A stretch of DNA of 64,000 nt from Alistipes montrealensis (lineage in GTDB: Bacteria; Bacteroidota; Bacteroidia; Bacteroidales; Rikenellaceae): assembly GCF_018362775.1 (NCBI RefSeq), contig NZ_JAGYXY010000003.1, positions 530,846-594,845 on the forward strand, written 5' to 3'. The position numbers and the translations under genes are program-made. Shown in pieces: positions 55,041-63,258 of this stretch (the stretch's first letter is position 1; every line of letters starts with the position of its first letter). The notes under the pieces were generated by a model that worked only from the letters and a program-made list of their open reading frames with translations, ran no database searches and was not told where the DNA came from.

Positions 55041-55772
55041 TTATTTATAGTACTCTTTGCCTCTGATGTTCTCGTGTTCAGGCATATCGGCAGGCTCCTC
55101 CGGAAGGTCTATCGCTTCGGATTTATTCTGAAGTATATCCTGTATCTCCCGGAAACTGTACTTGCCGTAACTGTCGGCCAGTCGGCAAGCCGCTGCCAGA
55201 CGGTCGGGCCCCACTTTACGGGCGAAGTTCAGGATGCCCGAACATATCTTGTTGGCCTGATCCTGATAGCGGGTTTTCTCCAGTATTCTGCGGATATAAT
55301 GCTCCACGTCTTCATGTATGGCGGCAGCCTGCTGGATGAACCGCTCGGGCGACCACTCCATCACCGCGCGATGCTTTGGACAAAGGTGTTCGGTAACGGT
55401 AGTGTAGCGGTAGTTATGGCGGTCGCGGGTATGATGGGCTATGATGTCGTAGTTGTAGCGAATCTCCACGTCGGTAGCTGTATAAGACAACTGTACTTTC
55501 TTGCCGATGTAGGTGTGTGGAACGCTGTAGTAGTGGATGTCTTCGTGAAGACGAGCATAGCCGTATTTGTCGACCGTAGTCATGATATGCTTCTTCATCT
55601 GGTAACGGATAGGGTTCAGAGGCCCGAGAGCTTCCTGTTCTACATCCTCGAAGTAATCCCGACGGGAGTAGTTGCGCCGTGGACGGTTCTGGTTGTTATG
55701 TTTCTCAAGAGCCGCACGGATAGCTATGTTAAGTGACCGCAGATCGGGACAGTTTGCTCCGTTTTTGGTGGG
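55041..55772 (-). pseudogene. istA: IS21 transposase IstA, 5' half deleted
   Basis: The frame, open from about 55772, encodes GANCPDLRSLNIAIRAAL onward and ends AHENIRGKEYYK-like (EHENIRGKEYYK), which is the C-terminal half of IstA. The helix-turn-helix and DDE catalytic core, normally 250 or so residues, are absent. Directly upstream come the IS end repeats, so an internal deletion joined the end to mid-gene. The ATG at 55598 starts only an internal piece. Confidence 0.85.
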
Positions 55773-55866
55773 TCATTTTCGACCGTTTTATAGTGGTCAC
55801 TTTTATCCGTTTTCGGCGGGTCATTTTAAACCGTCGCTACTGGGTCAATTTTACCGTGTTTTCCAC

Positions 55867-56126
55867 TTACGGACTTGCAGGCCAAGTTCTTTAGCCTGCT
55901 TGAAGGTTACGAATACAGGACTCTGGTAGCCCTTAACCTCCGTAAGCATGAGCAACGTCAGAATGTTCGCGCCAGTATAATTCCTTCCGGAAACAATGTT
56001 GTAGGGAAGAATACCCTGCCCGAAGATCCACGGTTTCTGCCAGGATTCGGTCATGGACTCGATCTTTGCGATCATCAGCTCCGCGAAATGAGAAGAGATC
56101 TTCTCGATAACTTCAGAATGTGACAT
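55867..56126 (-). pseudogene. 5' fragment of an ArdC-type (DUF1738) antirestriction gene
   Basis: From the ATG at 56126, 85 or so codons spell an ArdC-like N-domain (SHSEVIEKISSHFAELMIAK; GQGILPYNIVSGRNYTGANI; FVTFKQAKELGLQVRK). It ends where the IS21 end begins, and the next residues (WKTR) come from the IS. ArdC proteins are ssDNA-binding/zincin proteins of conjugative elements. The metalloprotease part is missing. Confidence 0.8.
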
Positions 56127-56271
56127 AACGTAAATGCAGACTTTATCCTCCTGCGCTGGAGTTCTACACTGCCTGAAACGCTCAGAACAGCGATGCGGCT
56201 CCAGCCGATCCGGGCGACTGCTCTGAAGGCAAGGACCCGGAAGGAAATATTTGCCGTCGAGGCATCGACGA

Positions 56272-56575
56272 GCGTAGCGGACCAATATTTCCGCATCGGG
56301 CCAGGCAACCAGCCTTACCAGGCTGGTCGATCCTTGCCGCTGTCGCCGGGATTTCGGTTACCTTCGCATCTATGTTGTGAGTGAGTAATACCGCTCTCCC
56401 CCGGACGACGAGTTCGCTTGCCGATCGCTGTCGGCCGCGAGCTGGGCCCGGCAGCATGGTCGCCGGGCTGCGCGAGTTCAGGGGGCTCGGAGGCCGTGCA
56501 TCAAGATCGCAGATCCGAACGGCAAAATAACCGGCAGTTGCCGGCAGCCGGTCATGGCCAGAACCGTTGACTAAC
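56272..56575. repeat. Direct flanking repeat, left copy
   Basis: GC-rich sequence matching 62907-63190 in the same orientation. The best-kept core is 56329-56523 (starts GATCCTTGCCGCTGTCGCCG, contains TTGTGAGTGAGTAATACCGCT). There are many substitutions and some indels, so it is not a recent duplicate. It also lies before ardC. Minus-strand translation around GYFAVRICDLDARPP is matched in the other copy, so it may derive from a gene. Confidence 0.85.
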
Positions 56576-56781
56576 ACAAACAAGCATAATATACCCCACA
56601 CAAATCTTAATAAATGAACCCATGAAATTTGGCTATATCAGTTCTTAGCAAATAAAACTGTAAAAAATACGACTCATTTGTATGTCTATTATTAGAGTTA
56701 AAGGTCTTTTATAAAACAGATAAAGTATTTTTAGGTAAAATACTATTTCAAAAACCACAAATAACCTAAAAACATTTGCCT
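56576..56781 (+). promoter_or_regulatory. AT-rich leader of the cargo operon with inverted repeat
   Basis: The DNA turns sharply AT-rich here. AGTATTTT and AAAATACT (56724-56744), an 8-bp perfect inverted repeat with a 5-base spacer, lie 38 bases before the first cargo ATG. It could be an operator or terminator-like structure. No certain -7 box is seen. Confidence 0.45.
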
Positions 56782-58473
56782 ATGAAAAACATTTTACTAC
56801 GCATGTCATTGATAATTTGGACTGCGTTGCTGATTTCATGTTCTGAAGACAGAACAGAAATACCCGACAAGAAAAAAAAGAAAGATCGGGATAATATATC
56901 CCTAACCATTGAGGATGCACATGCTTGTTTCTCACAAACTCTTTTAGGTTTAAAGGCTCAAACACGAATTTCAACTCATTCAATAGAGAGTTCCGCTCAA
57001 AGCTTTGAGCCTGGAAATTATACTCCAGACTGGTCTAAAGCTATTATTTCCGCTAATGATAGTATAGAAAGTGTTGATGTGCCTATCCTTGCAGAATATT
57101 TATATACTGTTACCATTTATGACAAATTAAGAGATTCGGTGAAACACACAAAATTATACAATACAGCTATCGCTCAAAAGCTAGTTACCGTTCGGAATAA
57201 AAAAGATAGTGTTACAGGTTGTTATATTATGACAATAATTCCGGCTAAAATATCTGCTAGTTCTGATTACAATAAAGTAAATGATTCTTTTTTTAACGGC
57301 GGGGTTAACTCAAGTTTTTCCGGGTTAATTCATTACGCATCAATAAAAGACAATTCAACAGTAAGGGTGGATTATTACGAACAAGGCGATAAAAGGCTTG
57401 CGGCATCCTGCTACGATACAGAAACAACTGAAACAGATAAAATAACTTTTATATCATCAATACTTTCAGGAGCTGAGTTTTATCAATTAAATTCCACTCC
57501 TATCGAAGAAGTTGTTATCCCCGGGTGGCGGCCCCATAAACCAGATATCGTATTACCATGGCACCCAACCTACCCTGATCCAAACCCAGGCGGTGGCGGC
57601 GGAACGACTGGCGGGAGTCTGGTCGGAGGTGGTGGTACTGGCTCTGGTAGTGAAAATGAAGACGACTATAATGACGATATTAAACATCATACTGACTACA
57701 AAATTCAGTTCTCCGTTTCTGCTACTACAATTGAAGTTCTTGACAAAATGTATTTATCTGCAACTGTAGAACCCATTAAAACAATAGAACAGTCAGTACC
57801 CTCGAATATTTACTACGATTGGCAGATTGCGTATAATAATGATTGGAAATCGATACTTGGTGATGGTTCGAATTGGGTAAGGTTTGCCCCTCCTTTGCCT
57901 GGCAAATTTCGTTTCCGGGTTATCGTTACTATCGATTACACTGATAAATACGTCAGTGATCCTATTGAGGTAGATGTAATTTTCCCATCATTCGATGACA
58001 TCATAGGAGCAAATGCTCAACTTATTGATGAATTGTGGACTAAATCAAAAAACGCATGCAATCCAAGAACATTCCGTGAATATGGAACTGTCATATACTT
58101 AGATACTCGCACCGAAGAAAAAGGATTATATGATTACGAGCTATTCACAGGTCCAGAGGCTCCATCCGATGGTACACAAGGAGCCCATGTTCAAGTGAAG
58201 TATTCAATATATACAAATCCTGATCCTCGGAATGGGATGCGGATACCAGTCGTGGCAATCCATACTCATCCGCCTTTAGTTTATGTCAATTCTGCAATAT
58301 ATAGAACCCCTGGTCCCTCACCAGCCGATATTCAAGAAGGAGATGTCTCTGAAATATCACAGATGGTATATGATTATACAAGTGGACAAGGAGGTACACC
58401 AATAGACGCTCCTGCAAAGTTGTATGCTTACGGCAAACATTATAATGGAAGACCGGTTATGCCTAAATATTAA
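56782..58473 (+). CDS. Cargo gene 1: lipoprotein with C-terminal JAMM/MPN-like metalloprotease motif
   Basis: 563 residues from the ATG at 56782, with a lipobox (ALLISCSEDR). An N-terminal region of unknown fold (30-265) leads to a Gly-rich linker (NPGGGGGTTGGSLVGGGG), an Ig-like beta region (about 300-410) and a C-terminal domain. That domain has E433 (REYGTVIY), H494-T-H496-P and S513-P-A-D516, the order of the JAMM signature, with a longer than usual gap between His and Ser. JAMM domains are metal-dependent peptidases; here it would be surface or periplasmic. First gene of the tight AT-rich operon. The rest of its sequence is unfamiliar to me. Confidence 0.7.
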   Translation: MKNILLRMSLIIWTALLISCSEDRTEIPDKKKKKDRDNISLTIEDAHACFSQTLLGLKAQTRISTHSIESSAQSFEPGNYTPDWSKAIISANDSIESVDVPILAEYLYTVTIYDKLRDSVKHTKLYNTAIAQKLVTVRNKKDSVTGCYIMTIIPAKISASSDYNKVNDSFFNGGVNSSFSGLIHYASIKDNSTVRVDYYEQGDKRLAASCYDTETTETDKITFISSILSGAEFYQLNSTPIEEVVIPGWRPHKPDIVLPWHPTYPDPNPGGGGGTTGGSLVGGGGTGSGSENEDDYNDDIKHHTDYKIQFSVSATTIEVLDKMYLSATVEPIKTIEQSVPSNIYYDWQIAYNNDWKSILGDGSNWVRFAPPLPGKFRFRVIVTIDYTDKYVSDPIEVDVIFPSFDDIIGANAQLIDELWTKSKNACNPRTFREYGTVIYLDTRTEEKGLYDYELFTGPEAPSDGTQGAHVQVKYSIYTNPDPRNGMRIPVVAIHTHPPLVYVNSAIYRTPGPSPADIQEGDVSEISQMVYDYTSGQGGTPIDAPAKLYAYGKHYNGRPVMPKY

Positions 58474-58501
58474 TATATTATAATTTATAATCCTCAAGAA
58501 T

Positions 58502-59035
58502 ATGAAACGTCATTACTTCCTTTTACTATTGTATAGTATCACAATTTTTAGCACAAAATACATCATCGCGCAGACGATGAACACACCTTCTGAAAGAACG
58601 GCTCTTACAGATAGCATCCTAATTGTCAAAGCACAGACAGCTTTACTAAAACATGGCCCCGACTATTATCAAAAAGGACAAAAACCATCAATTGCGCAAG
58701 AACCGATATCAAATGATATAACTCAATCATTATTGTATTGTGTTACTTTTCCAAATGATAAATTTGTTACGAAATACGGTGCAAAAGTTTATATTCGGGC
58801 AAACGGGAATGTAACAAATATCCTTTTCGGAAATGGCTTAGGATTCGATTTCACACGAGCGACTCCCCAAGAAATCGATAAACTTTACATGCCATTTCAT
58901 CTTGGAGAGCGAGCCGCTATAGAAAGAATTGATAAAGGTCAAGCACCCGTTTCCGAGAAATCAATAAAATGGGACTCTATGGCGAAAGAACGAGAAAATC
59001 AACGACTTCAAAAGTTGAACGAGATTAAGAATTGA
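58502..59035 (+). CDS. Cargo gene 2: small exported protein
   Basis: 177 residues with a signal peptide (LLLYSITIFSTKYIIAQ), then a mixed alpha/beta region with YCVTFPNDKFVTKYGAKVYI and GNVTNILFGNGLGFDF, and a charged helical tail. No Cys in the mature part apart from the one in YCVTF, no known motif. It begins 28 bases after gene 1 and ends 4 bases before gene 3. It is a candidate substrate or accessory factor of the other three; I recognise no family. Confidence 0.7.
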   Translation: MKRHYFLLLLYSITIFSTKYIIAQTMNTPSERTALTDSILIVKAQTALLKHGPDYYQKGQKPSIAQEPISNDITQSLLYCVTFPNDKFVTKYGAKVYIRANGNVTNILFGNGLGFDFTRATPQEIDKLYMPFHLGERAAIERIDKGQAPVSEKSIKWDSMAKERENQRLQKLNEIKN

Positions 59036-59039
59036 TATA

Positions 59040-60788
59040 ATGCTATGGGATAACTATATTAATCGAAGTATTACATGCTTTTTTTGCATTGTATTAATGG
59101 CATTTCCCTTAGCAGAAAAAATTAATCAGAGTATTATTTTCGGGAATTATCAATTTGTACTTATATTTTGGTGTTTCTGTGGATTATTATGTGCGGGATT
59201 ACTCATCCCGCACTTTTTTCAAAACATAAGACCCAAGGTTATACATATTACACTCACTGATCTTTGGATTATTTGTTTTTTCACTATTGGAGTTATAAAT
59301 GCATTTTACTCTTGCACTTCAGAAAATGATCCAGTTTTATATTGGACATGGGGAACTGTGCTCATGGGATATATTTTCATCCGCAATAATAATATTAACT
59401 CTCATCTTATTTTACATGTAATCGTCTGGGCTGGTATTCTGCAGGCCATTACTGTCATAAGTCAACAAATTGGAATAATATCCAGTAATCAAAAAATTTT
59501 TAAAATAACGGGCACTTTCTATAACCCAGGACCATTAGGAGGATTTCTTGCAATTTGCACTGTCATATCAAGTGGGATGGTTTTGGAATACCGGAAAAAG
59601 AATAAGATATTGGCAGCAATCTATATCATTGCATTTTTTTTTAATGGTTATGCATTGGTCCTTGCTGATTCTCGCGCTGCATATTTGGGGCTCATTACAG
59701 GTTTTTTGATTTTATTTTGGAATTTTTTGCCCAAGAAGATAAAGTATATGCATACTATTACAGGATTCTGCTTATCTGCATTATTCTTTATGCTGACTAT
59801 ATTTCTATCATATTATCGGCCTGATTCTGCAAAAGCTCGGTTACTAATTTGGAAAGTCTCGGTCAACATGATTGAAGATAAGCCAATTACAGGACATGGC
59901 ATCGGCTCATTTAAGCAAAAATATATGCTTTATCAAGCAGACTATTTTGCGAAACAGCCAACCTCAGAATATGTTCAAGTCGCGGATAATGTGGCATATC
60001 CATATAATGAATTCATTCATATTTTTGTCGAGTTAGGAATCATCGGGGCTATACTTCTAATCATATTGTACGTATTTCTTTATTTGACTCCTGCTCTAAA
60101 TCTGTCACAACGAATCATTCGCGGGGCATTTGCCTCTTTATCTGTATTTGGATTGTTTTCTTATCCAAGCGAGGTATATACACTATTATTTCTATATTTC
60201 GCATTAATAGGACTCATGCATAACAAAGTTTTGTTTTCGGTTTCTATATCATCTCGGTTACAAATAGTATTGCTTACAATGCCACTTTTACTATCTACCG
60301 TTGCTCTGGCAGATCTCAAATTCTATCATTCTGTATCCAAAATAATGAATCTATTTTTCTCGGGGTCAACGAAATCGGCAAATATTTTTTTTAAAACATA
60401 TTACGAAAAACTAAGCCAAAACAAGACATTCAATTATTATTGGGCGACATATCTACAAGACAATCCTTCTTTAGAGGATCTACAGAAACTTCCAGCTAGT
60501 TGTGAGACATACTGTACGATCGGAACCCATTATACACTTGATTCTCTTTATAATAAAGCTGAAGAATATTATAAAATTGCCCATAATATGATTCCAACCC
60601 GACAACGGCCTTTATATTTATTGTGGAGACTCTCAATACAACAGAATGATTCACTACGGGCCATATCTCAAGCAAAAGCTTTGCTTGAGCAACCGTTAAA
60701 AACCGAATCATCACTTAACTTGAAAATAAAAGGCGAAGCTTTGCTTTTTTTGTCTCAAAAATCCGATAACTACAAATATCATGAATAA
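59040..60788 (+). CDS. Cargo gene 3: O-antigen ligase/polymerase-like membrane protein with helical-repeat tail
   Basis: 582 residues. About 12 spans fill the first 410 residues, with the large periplasmic loop (residues about 275-330, DKPITGHGIGSFKQKY, YPYNEFIHIFVELG) that carries the Arg/His signature of the Wzy_C/WaaL ligase family. The GTFYNPGPLGGFLAI and SRAAYLGL segments are also typical. The last 130 residues (YNKAEEYYKIAHNMIPTRQR) look like TPR. Family members attach glycans to lipid A or to proteins (PglL type), or polymerise them. Overlaps gene 4 by 8 bases, so translation is coupled. Confidence 0.75.
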   Translation: MLWDNYINRSITCFFCIVLMAFPLAEKINQSIIFGNYQFVLIFWCFCGLLCAGLLIPHFFQNIRPKVIHITLTDLWIICFFTIGVINAFYSCTSENDPVLYWTWGTVLMGYIFIRNNNINSHLILHVIVWAGILQAITVISQQIGIISSNQKIFKITGTFYNPGPLGGFLAICTVISSGMVLEYRKKNKILAAIYIIAFFFNGYALVLADSRAAYLGLITGFLILFWNFLPKKIKYMHTITGFCLSALFFMLTIFLSYYRPDSAKARLLIWKVSVNMIEDKPITGHGIGSFKQKYMLYQADYFAKQPTSEYVQVADNVAYPYNEFIHIFVELGIIGAILLIILYVFLYLTPALNLSQRIIRGAFASLSVFGLFSYPSEVYTLLFLYFALIGLMHNKVLFSVSISSRLQIVLLTMPLLLSTVALADLKFYHSVSKIMNLFFSGSTKSANIFFKTYYEKLSQNKTFNYYWATYLQDNPSLEDLQKLPASCETYCTIGTHYTLDSLYNKAEEYYKIAHNMIPTRQRPLYLLWRLSIQQNDSLRAISQAKALLEQPLKTESSLNLKIKGEALLFLSQKSDNYKYHE

Positions 60789-62718
60789 GCTACTACCACT
60801 TTTGACCATTGTTATTTTGGCCGGATCTTGTTGCAAAAAATATTCTCCTGAGATTCAGCAGGCATTGGTTGCAAGCCAGGATAACAGGTCAGAGATTGAA
60901 TCGGTCCTTGAGCATTACCGAAATACTTCCAATCCTCAAAAATTGAAAGCTGCGGAGTTCCTCATCACCAATATGCCCGGTCACTATAGTTACAAAGGGG
61001 AACTATACGAATCATACAAAAACGAGTTATCCGGATTATATCCTGATATGAAATTTTATATACTGCATTACTTTGATAATCAATACCTATCATTTTATAC
61101 CCGTACGTTGCAATTAGAGAAAATTGAAGATATCAAGACTCTATCTGCAGAATATATTATACAACATATCGATAATAAATTCAAATTAAAAGAGGTCGTT
61201 CCTTGGGGTAAGGATATATCATTCGAGAACTTCTGCGAATATGTACTACCTTATAGACAAAATAAAGAGAGCATTGACATATCCGATAACAATTCGCTGA
61301 GCGTATATATAAACAAAATTCAGGAGGCAGTTAAATATCCGATTTATAGTAATTACTCGATTTTATCACATCGAGGAACTATTATCAACAAAGTATTTGC
61401 ATCTGATCAATATTATTATACCGAAACATTTCAACTACCAGCTCCCATTGGATTCTATAAAAAAGATTGTATATACACCGCCTATATTACTCAAGCTCGA
61501 TTAAATTTACTTTGTATCCCAACAACCTTAGATTTTGCCTATTGGCCAGATCAAAACGGAAGTCATTACTGGAATTCAATTTTAGATCCTGAAATGGATC
61601 ATCTTACCTTAAACGAGATAAATACAAAACATGCGGCTAAGGTTTATCGTATGTCGTTCTCGCATAATCCTTATCCAAACGACAAAATTAATGATGTCCC
61701 AGCGTTTTTTCAATCCCCGTTTATTAAAGATGTCACAGAACTATATTCTAAAAATGTCAGTATATCCTGCAATCTTCACATCTTGGACAAACAAAAACCT
61801 CAATATGCCTATCTGTGCGTATTCAATGAGTCGCAATGGATACCAATTGCATGGGGCGAAATTAAAAACAAAAATGCGACATTCAATAAAATGGGAGTAA
61901 ACTCATTATACCTACCAATATACTATCATAACAAAAATGAAATTATTGCTGGTTATCCGTTTCATTTAACAGCCCAAAAGACAAAAACTAATTATATTCC
62001 GCAAAAGAATAAATTAATATCTGTTAAATTGAAAAGAAAATATCCTTTGAATGCAAATAAGTTAAGTTGGGCAGAATCCCTCGTTGGAATGAAACTAGAA
62101 GGTTCAAACCGTCCCGATTTCAAAGATGCAGAAACTATCGATTCTATAATTGCCCCTTTGTATGAACCCTTTTACGAATTAAAAAATTCAACAAGGAAAA
62201 AGTATCGTTATTGGAGAGTTAAAACCGACAAAAATACAAATGAAATTGCAGAACTATCCTTCTACAATCAAAATGATACGGTATATGGAACTCCAATATC
62301 AGCACTTATTAACTTATATTCAAAAGCTTATATAAAAACCGTTTTAAAAAAACAGGATTCGGATATGATTATGATAACAGGGAAAAGTCCAATAGGCCCG
62401 GCATTTGATGGGAATCAGCTCACATATATGAGAAATTGCGACTGGATAGGAATGGATATGAAAAAATCTGTTCATATTACTCATGCTCGATGTTCTCCTC
62501 GAAATGATGAGAATTATATCTATCCTGGCGATGAGTATGAATTATTTTATCAAGATTTAACCGGCTGGATTTCATTAGAAAAGAAACGGGCTACGAATTT
62601 TTACATCACTTTTGATAATATACCGTCTGGAGCCTTATATCTTCTTAAAAATAACTCACGCGGAAAAGAAATTCGTCCATTCATATACGATGAAAATATA
62701 GGGCCGATCTTTTTGTAA
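60781..62718 (+). CDS. Cargo gene 4: transglutaminase-like lipoprotein
   Basis: 645 residues with a lipoprotein signal (VILAGSCCKK). The N-terminal part has family words FLITNMPGHYSYKG and FCEYVLPYRQ. The core has C230 (KKDCIYTA), H262 (GSHYWN) and D269, the transglutaminase/papain-like triad order. Beta-rich domains follow. Similar Bacteroidota lipoproteins occur beside exported-protein maturation genes; their substrates are unknown. Its start overlaps gene 3. AT-rich codons match the other three. Confidence 0.72.
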   Translation: MNKLLPLLTIVILAGSCCKKYSPEIQQALVASQDNRSEIESVLEHYRNTSNPQKLKAAEFLITNMPGHYSYKGELYESYKNELSGLYPDMKFYILHYFDNQYLSFYTRTLQLEKIEDIKTLSAEYIIQHIDNKFKLKEVVPWGKDISFENFCEYVLPYRQNKESIDISDNNSLSVYINKIQEAVKYPIYSNYSILSHRGTIINKVFASDQYYYTETFQLPAPIGFYKKDCIYTAYITQARLNLLCIPTTLDFAYWPDQNGSHYWNSILDPEMDHLTLNEINTKHAAKVYRMSFSHNPYPNDKINDVPAFFQSPFIKDVTELYSKNVSISCNLHILDKQKPQYAYLCVFNESQWIPIAWGEIKNKNATFNKMGVNSLYLPIYYHNKNEIIAGYPFHLTAQKTKTNYIPQKNKLISVKLKRKYPLNANKLSWAESLVGMKLEGSNRPDFKDAETIDSIIAPLYEPFYELKNSTRKKYRYWRVKTDKNTNEIAELSFYNQNDTVYGTPISALINLYSKAYIKTVLKKQDSDMIMITGKSPIGPAFDGNQLTYMRNCDWIGMDMKKSVHITHARCSPRNDENYIYPGDEYELFYQDLTGWISLEKKRATNFYITFDNIPSGALYLLKNNSRGKEIRPFIYDENIGPIFL

Positions 62719-62912
62719 TATTAATATACCAACGGCCTGAATTCTTCATTTGGCATAAAAACTCAGCAACTCATATTGTGCAATTTTTCAGAAATCTGAT
62801 AATCAATTACGATAGCAATGGTATTAAAATAGAATATTATCCCAATTCGAAATTGTTGTTTGTTCCTTCAGCGTATTGCGAGGGAGAGGCAAAAACCACC
62901 AGGCAGGCGTAG
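62694..62912 (+). other. Possible gene remnant at the cargo boundary
   Basis: An uninterrupted frame without ATG (residues such as RPEFFIWHKNSATHIV and IKIEYYPNSKLLFVPSAY) begins inside the end of gene 4 and stops at 62912, near the start of the right repeat. The translation looks natural enough to be the tail of a lost gene, but it may be chance. Confidence 0.3.
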
Positions 62913-63190
62913 CTGACAAATATTTCCGAACCGGGCTCCGGGCGTCCGGACCTGGAACTAGGCCGACGATCCTTGCCGCTGTCGCCGGGATTTCGGCTAA
63001 CTTCGCATCCTTGTTGTGAGTGAGTAATACCGCTCTTCCCCGGACGGCGAGGACGCTTGCCGGACGAAGCCACCCGCGAGCGGTGATCCGGCGGCCAGGT
63101 CGCCGGGGCCTGCGCGAGTTCAGGGAGGGGGCCGTGCAGTAGGATCATAGATCCGCACGGCGATATGGCCGGGGCCGTTGTGAGCCGTAT
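62907..63190. repeat. Direct flanking repeat, right copy
   Basis: Matches 56272-56575 in the same orientation; core 62968-63161. It sits between the cargo and the pcfJ terminator. With the left copy before ardC, it suggests the undisturbed order pcfJ, repeat, ardC and later cargo insertion at or through the repeat. Confidence 0.85.
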
Positions 63191-63194
63191 GCAA

Positions 63195-63228
63195 AGAAAA
63201 GGCCCTCGGAGCAATAACTCCGAGGGCC
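63195..63228 (-). terminator. Terminator of the pcfJ gene
   Basis: GGCCCTCGGAG / CTCCGAGGGCC is an 11-bp perfect stem. On the minus strand it ends in TTTTCTTT, 30 bases past the pcfJ stop. Confidence 0.85.
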
Positions 63229-63258
63229 TAATGTTGAATAGTGAAGGGAAGAAGATCA

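Larger units (their letters stand above)
53993..55866 (-). mobile_element. Defective IS21-family insertion sequence
   Basis: Both ends share GTGGAAAA(A/C)ACGG then TAAAGTGACC-like words in inverted orientation (left from 53993, right to 55866), with further internal GTGACC/TGACCC repeats typical of IS21 ends. It carries istB intact and only the 3' half of istA. At about 1.87 kb it is short for the family. No matching target duplication flanks it: left ends ATTACTTA, right begins TTACGGAC. Left edge bases 54023-54274 hold no gene. Confidence 0.8.

Noticed and set aside
56182..56601. Open frame across the left repeat
   Set aside because: It is not kept in the right copy beyond about 15 codons, which has an early stop, so I do not call a gene.
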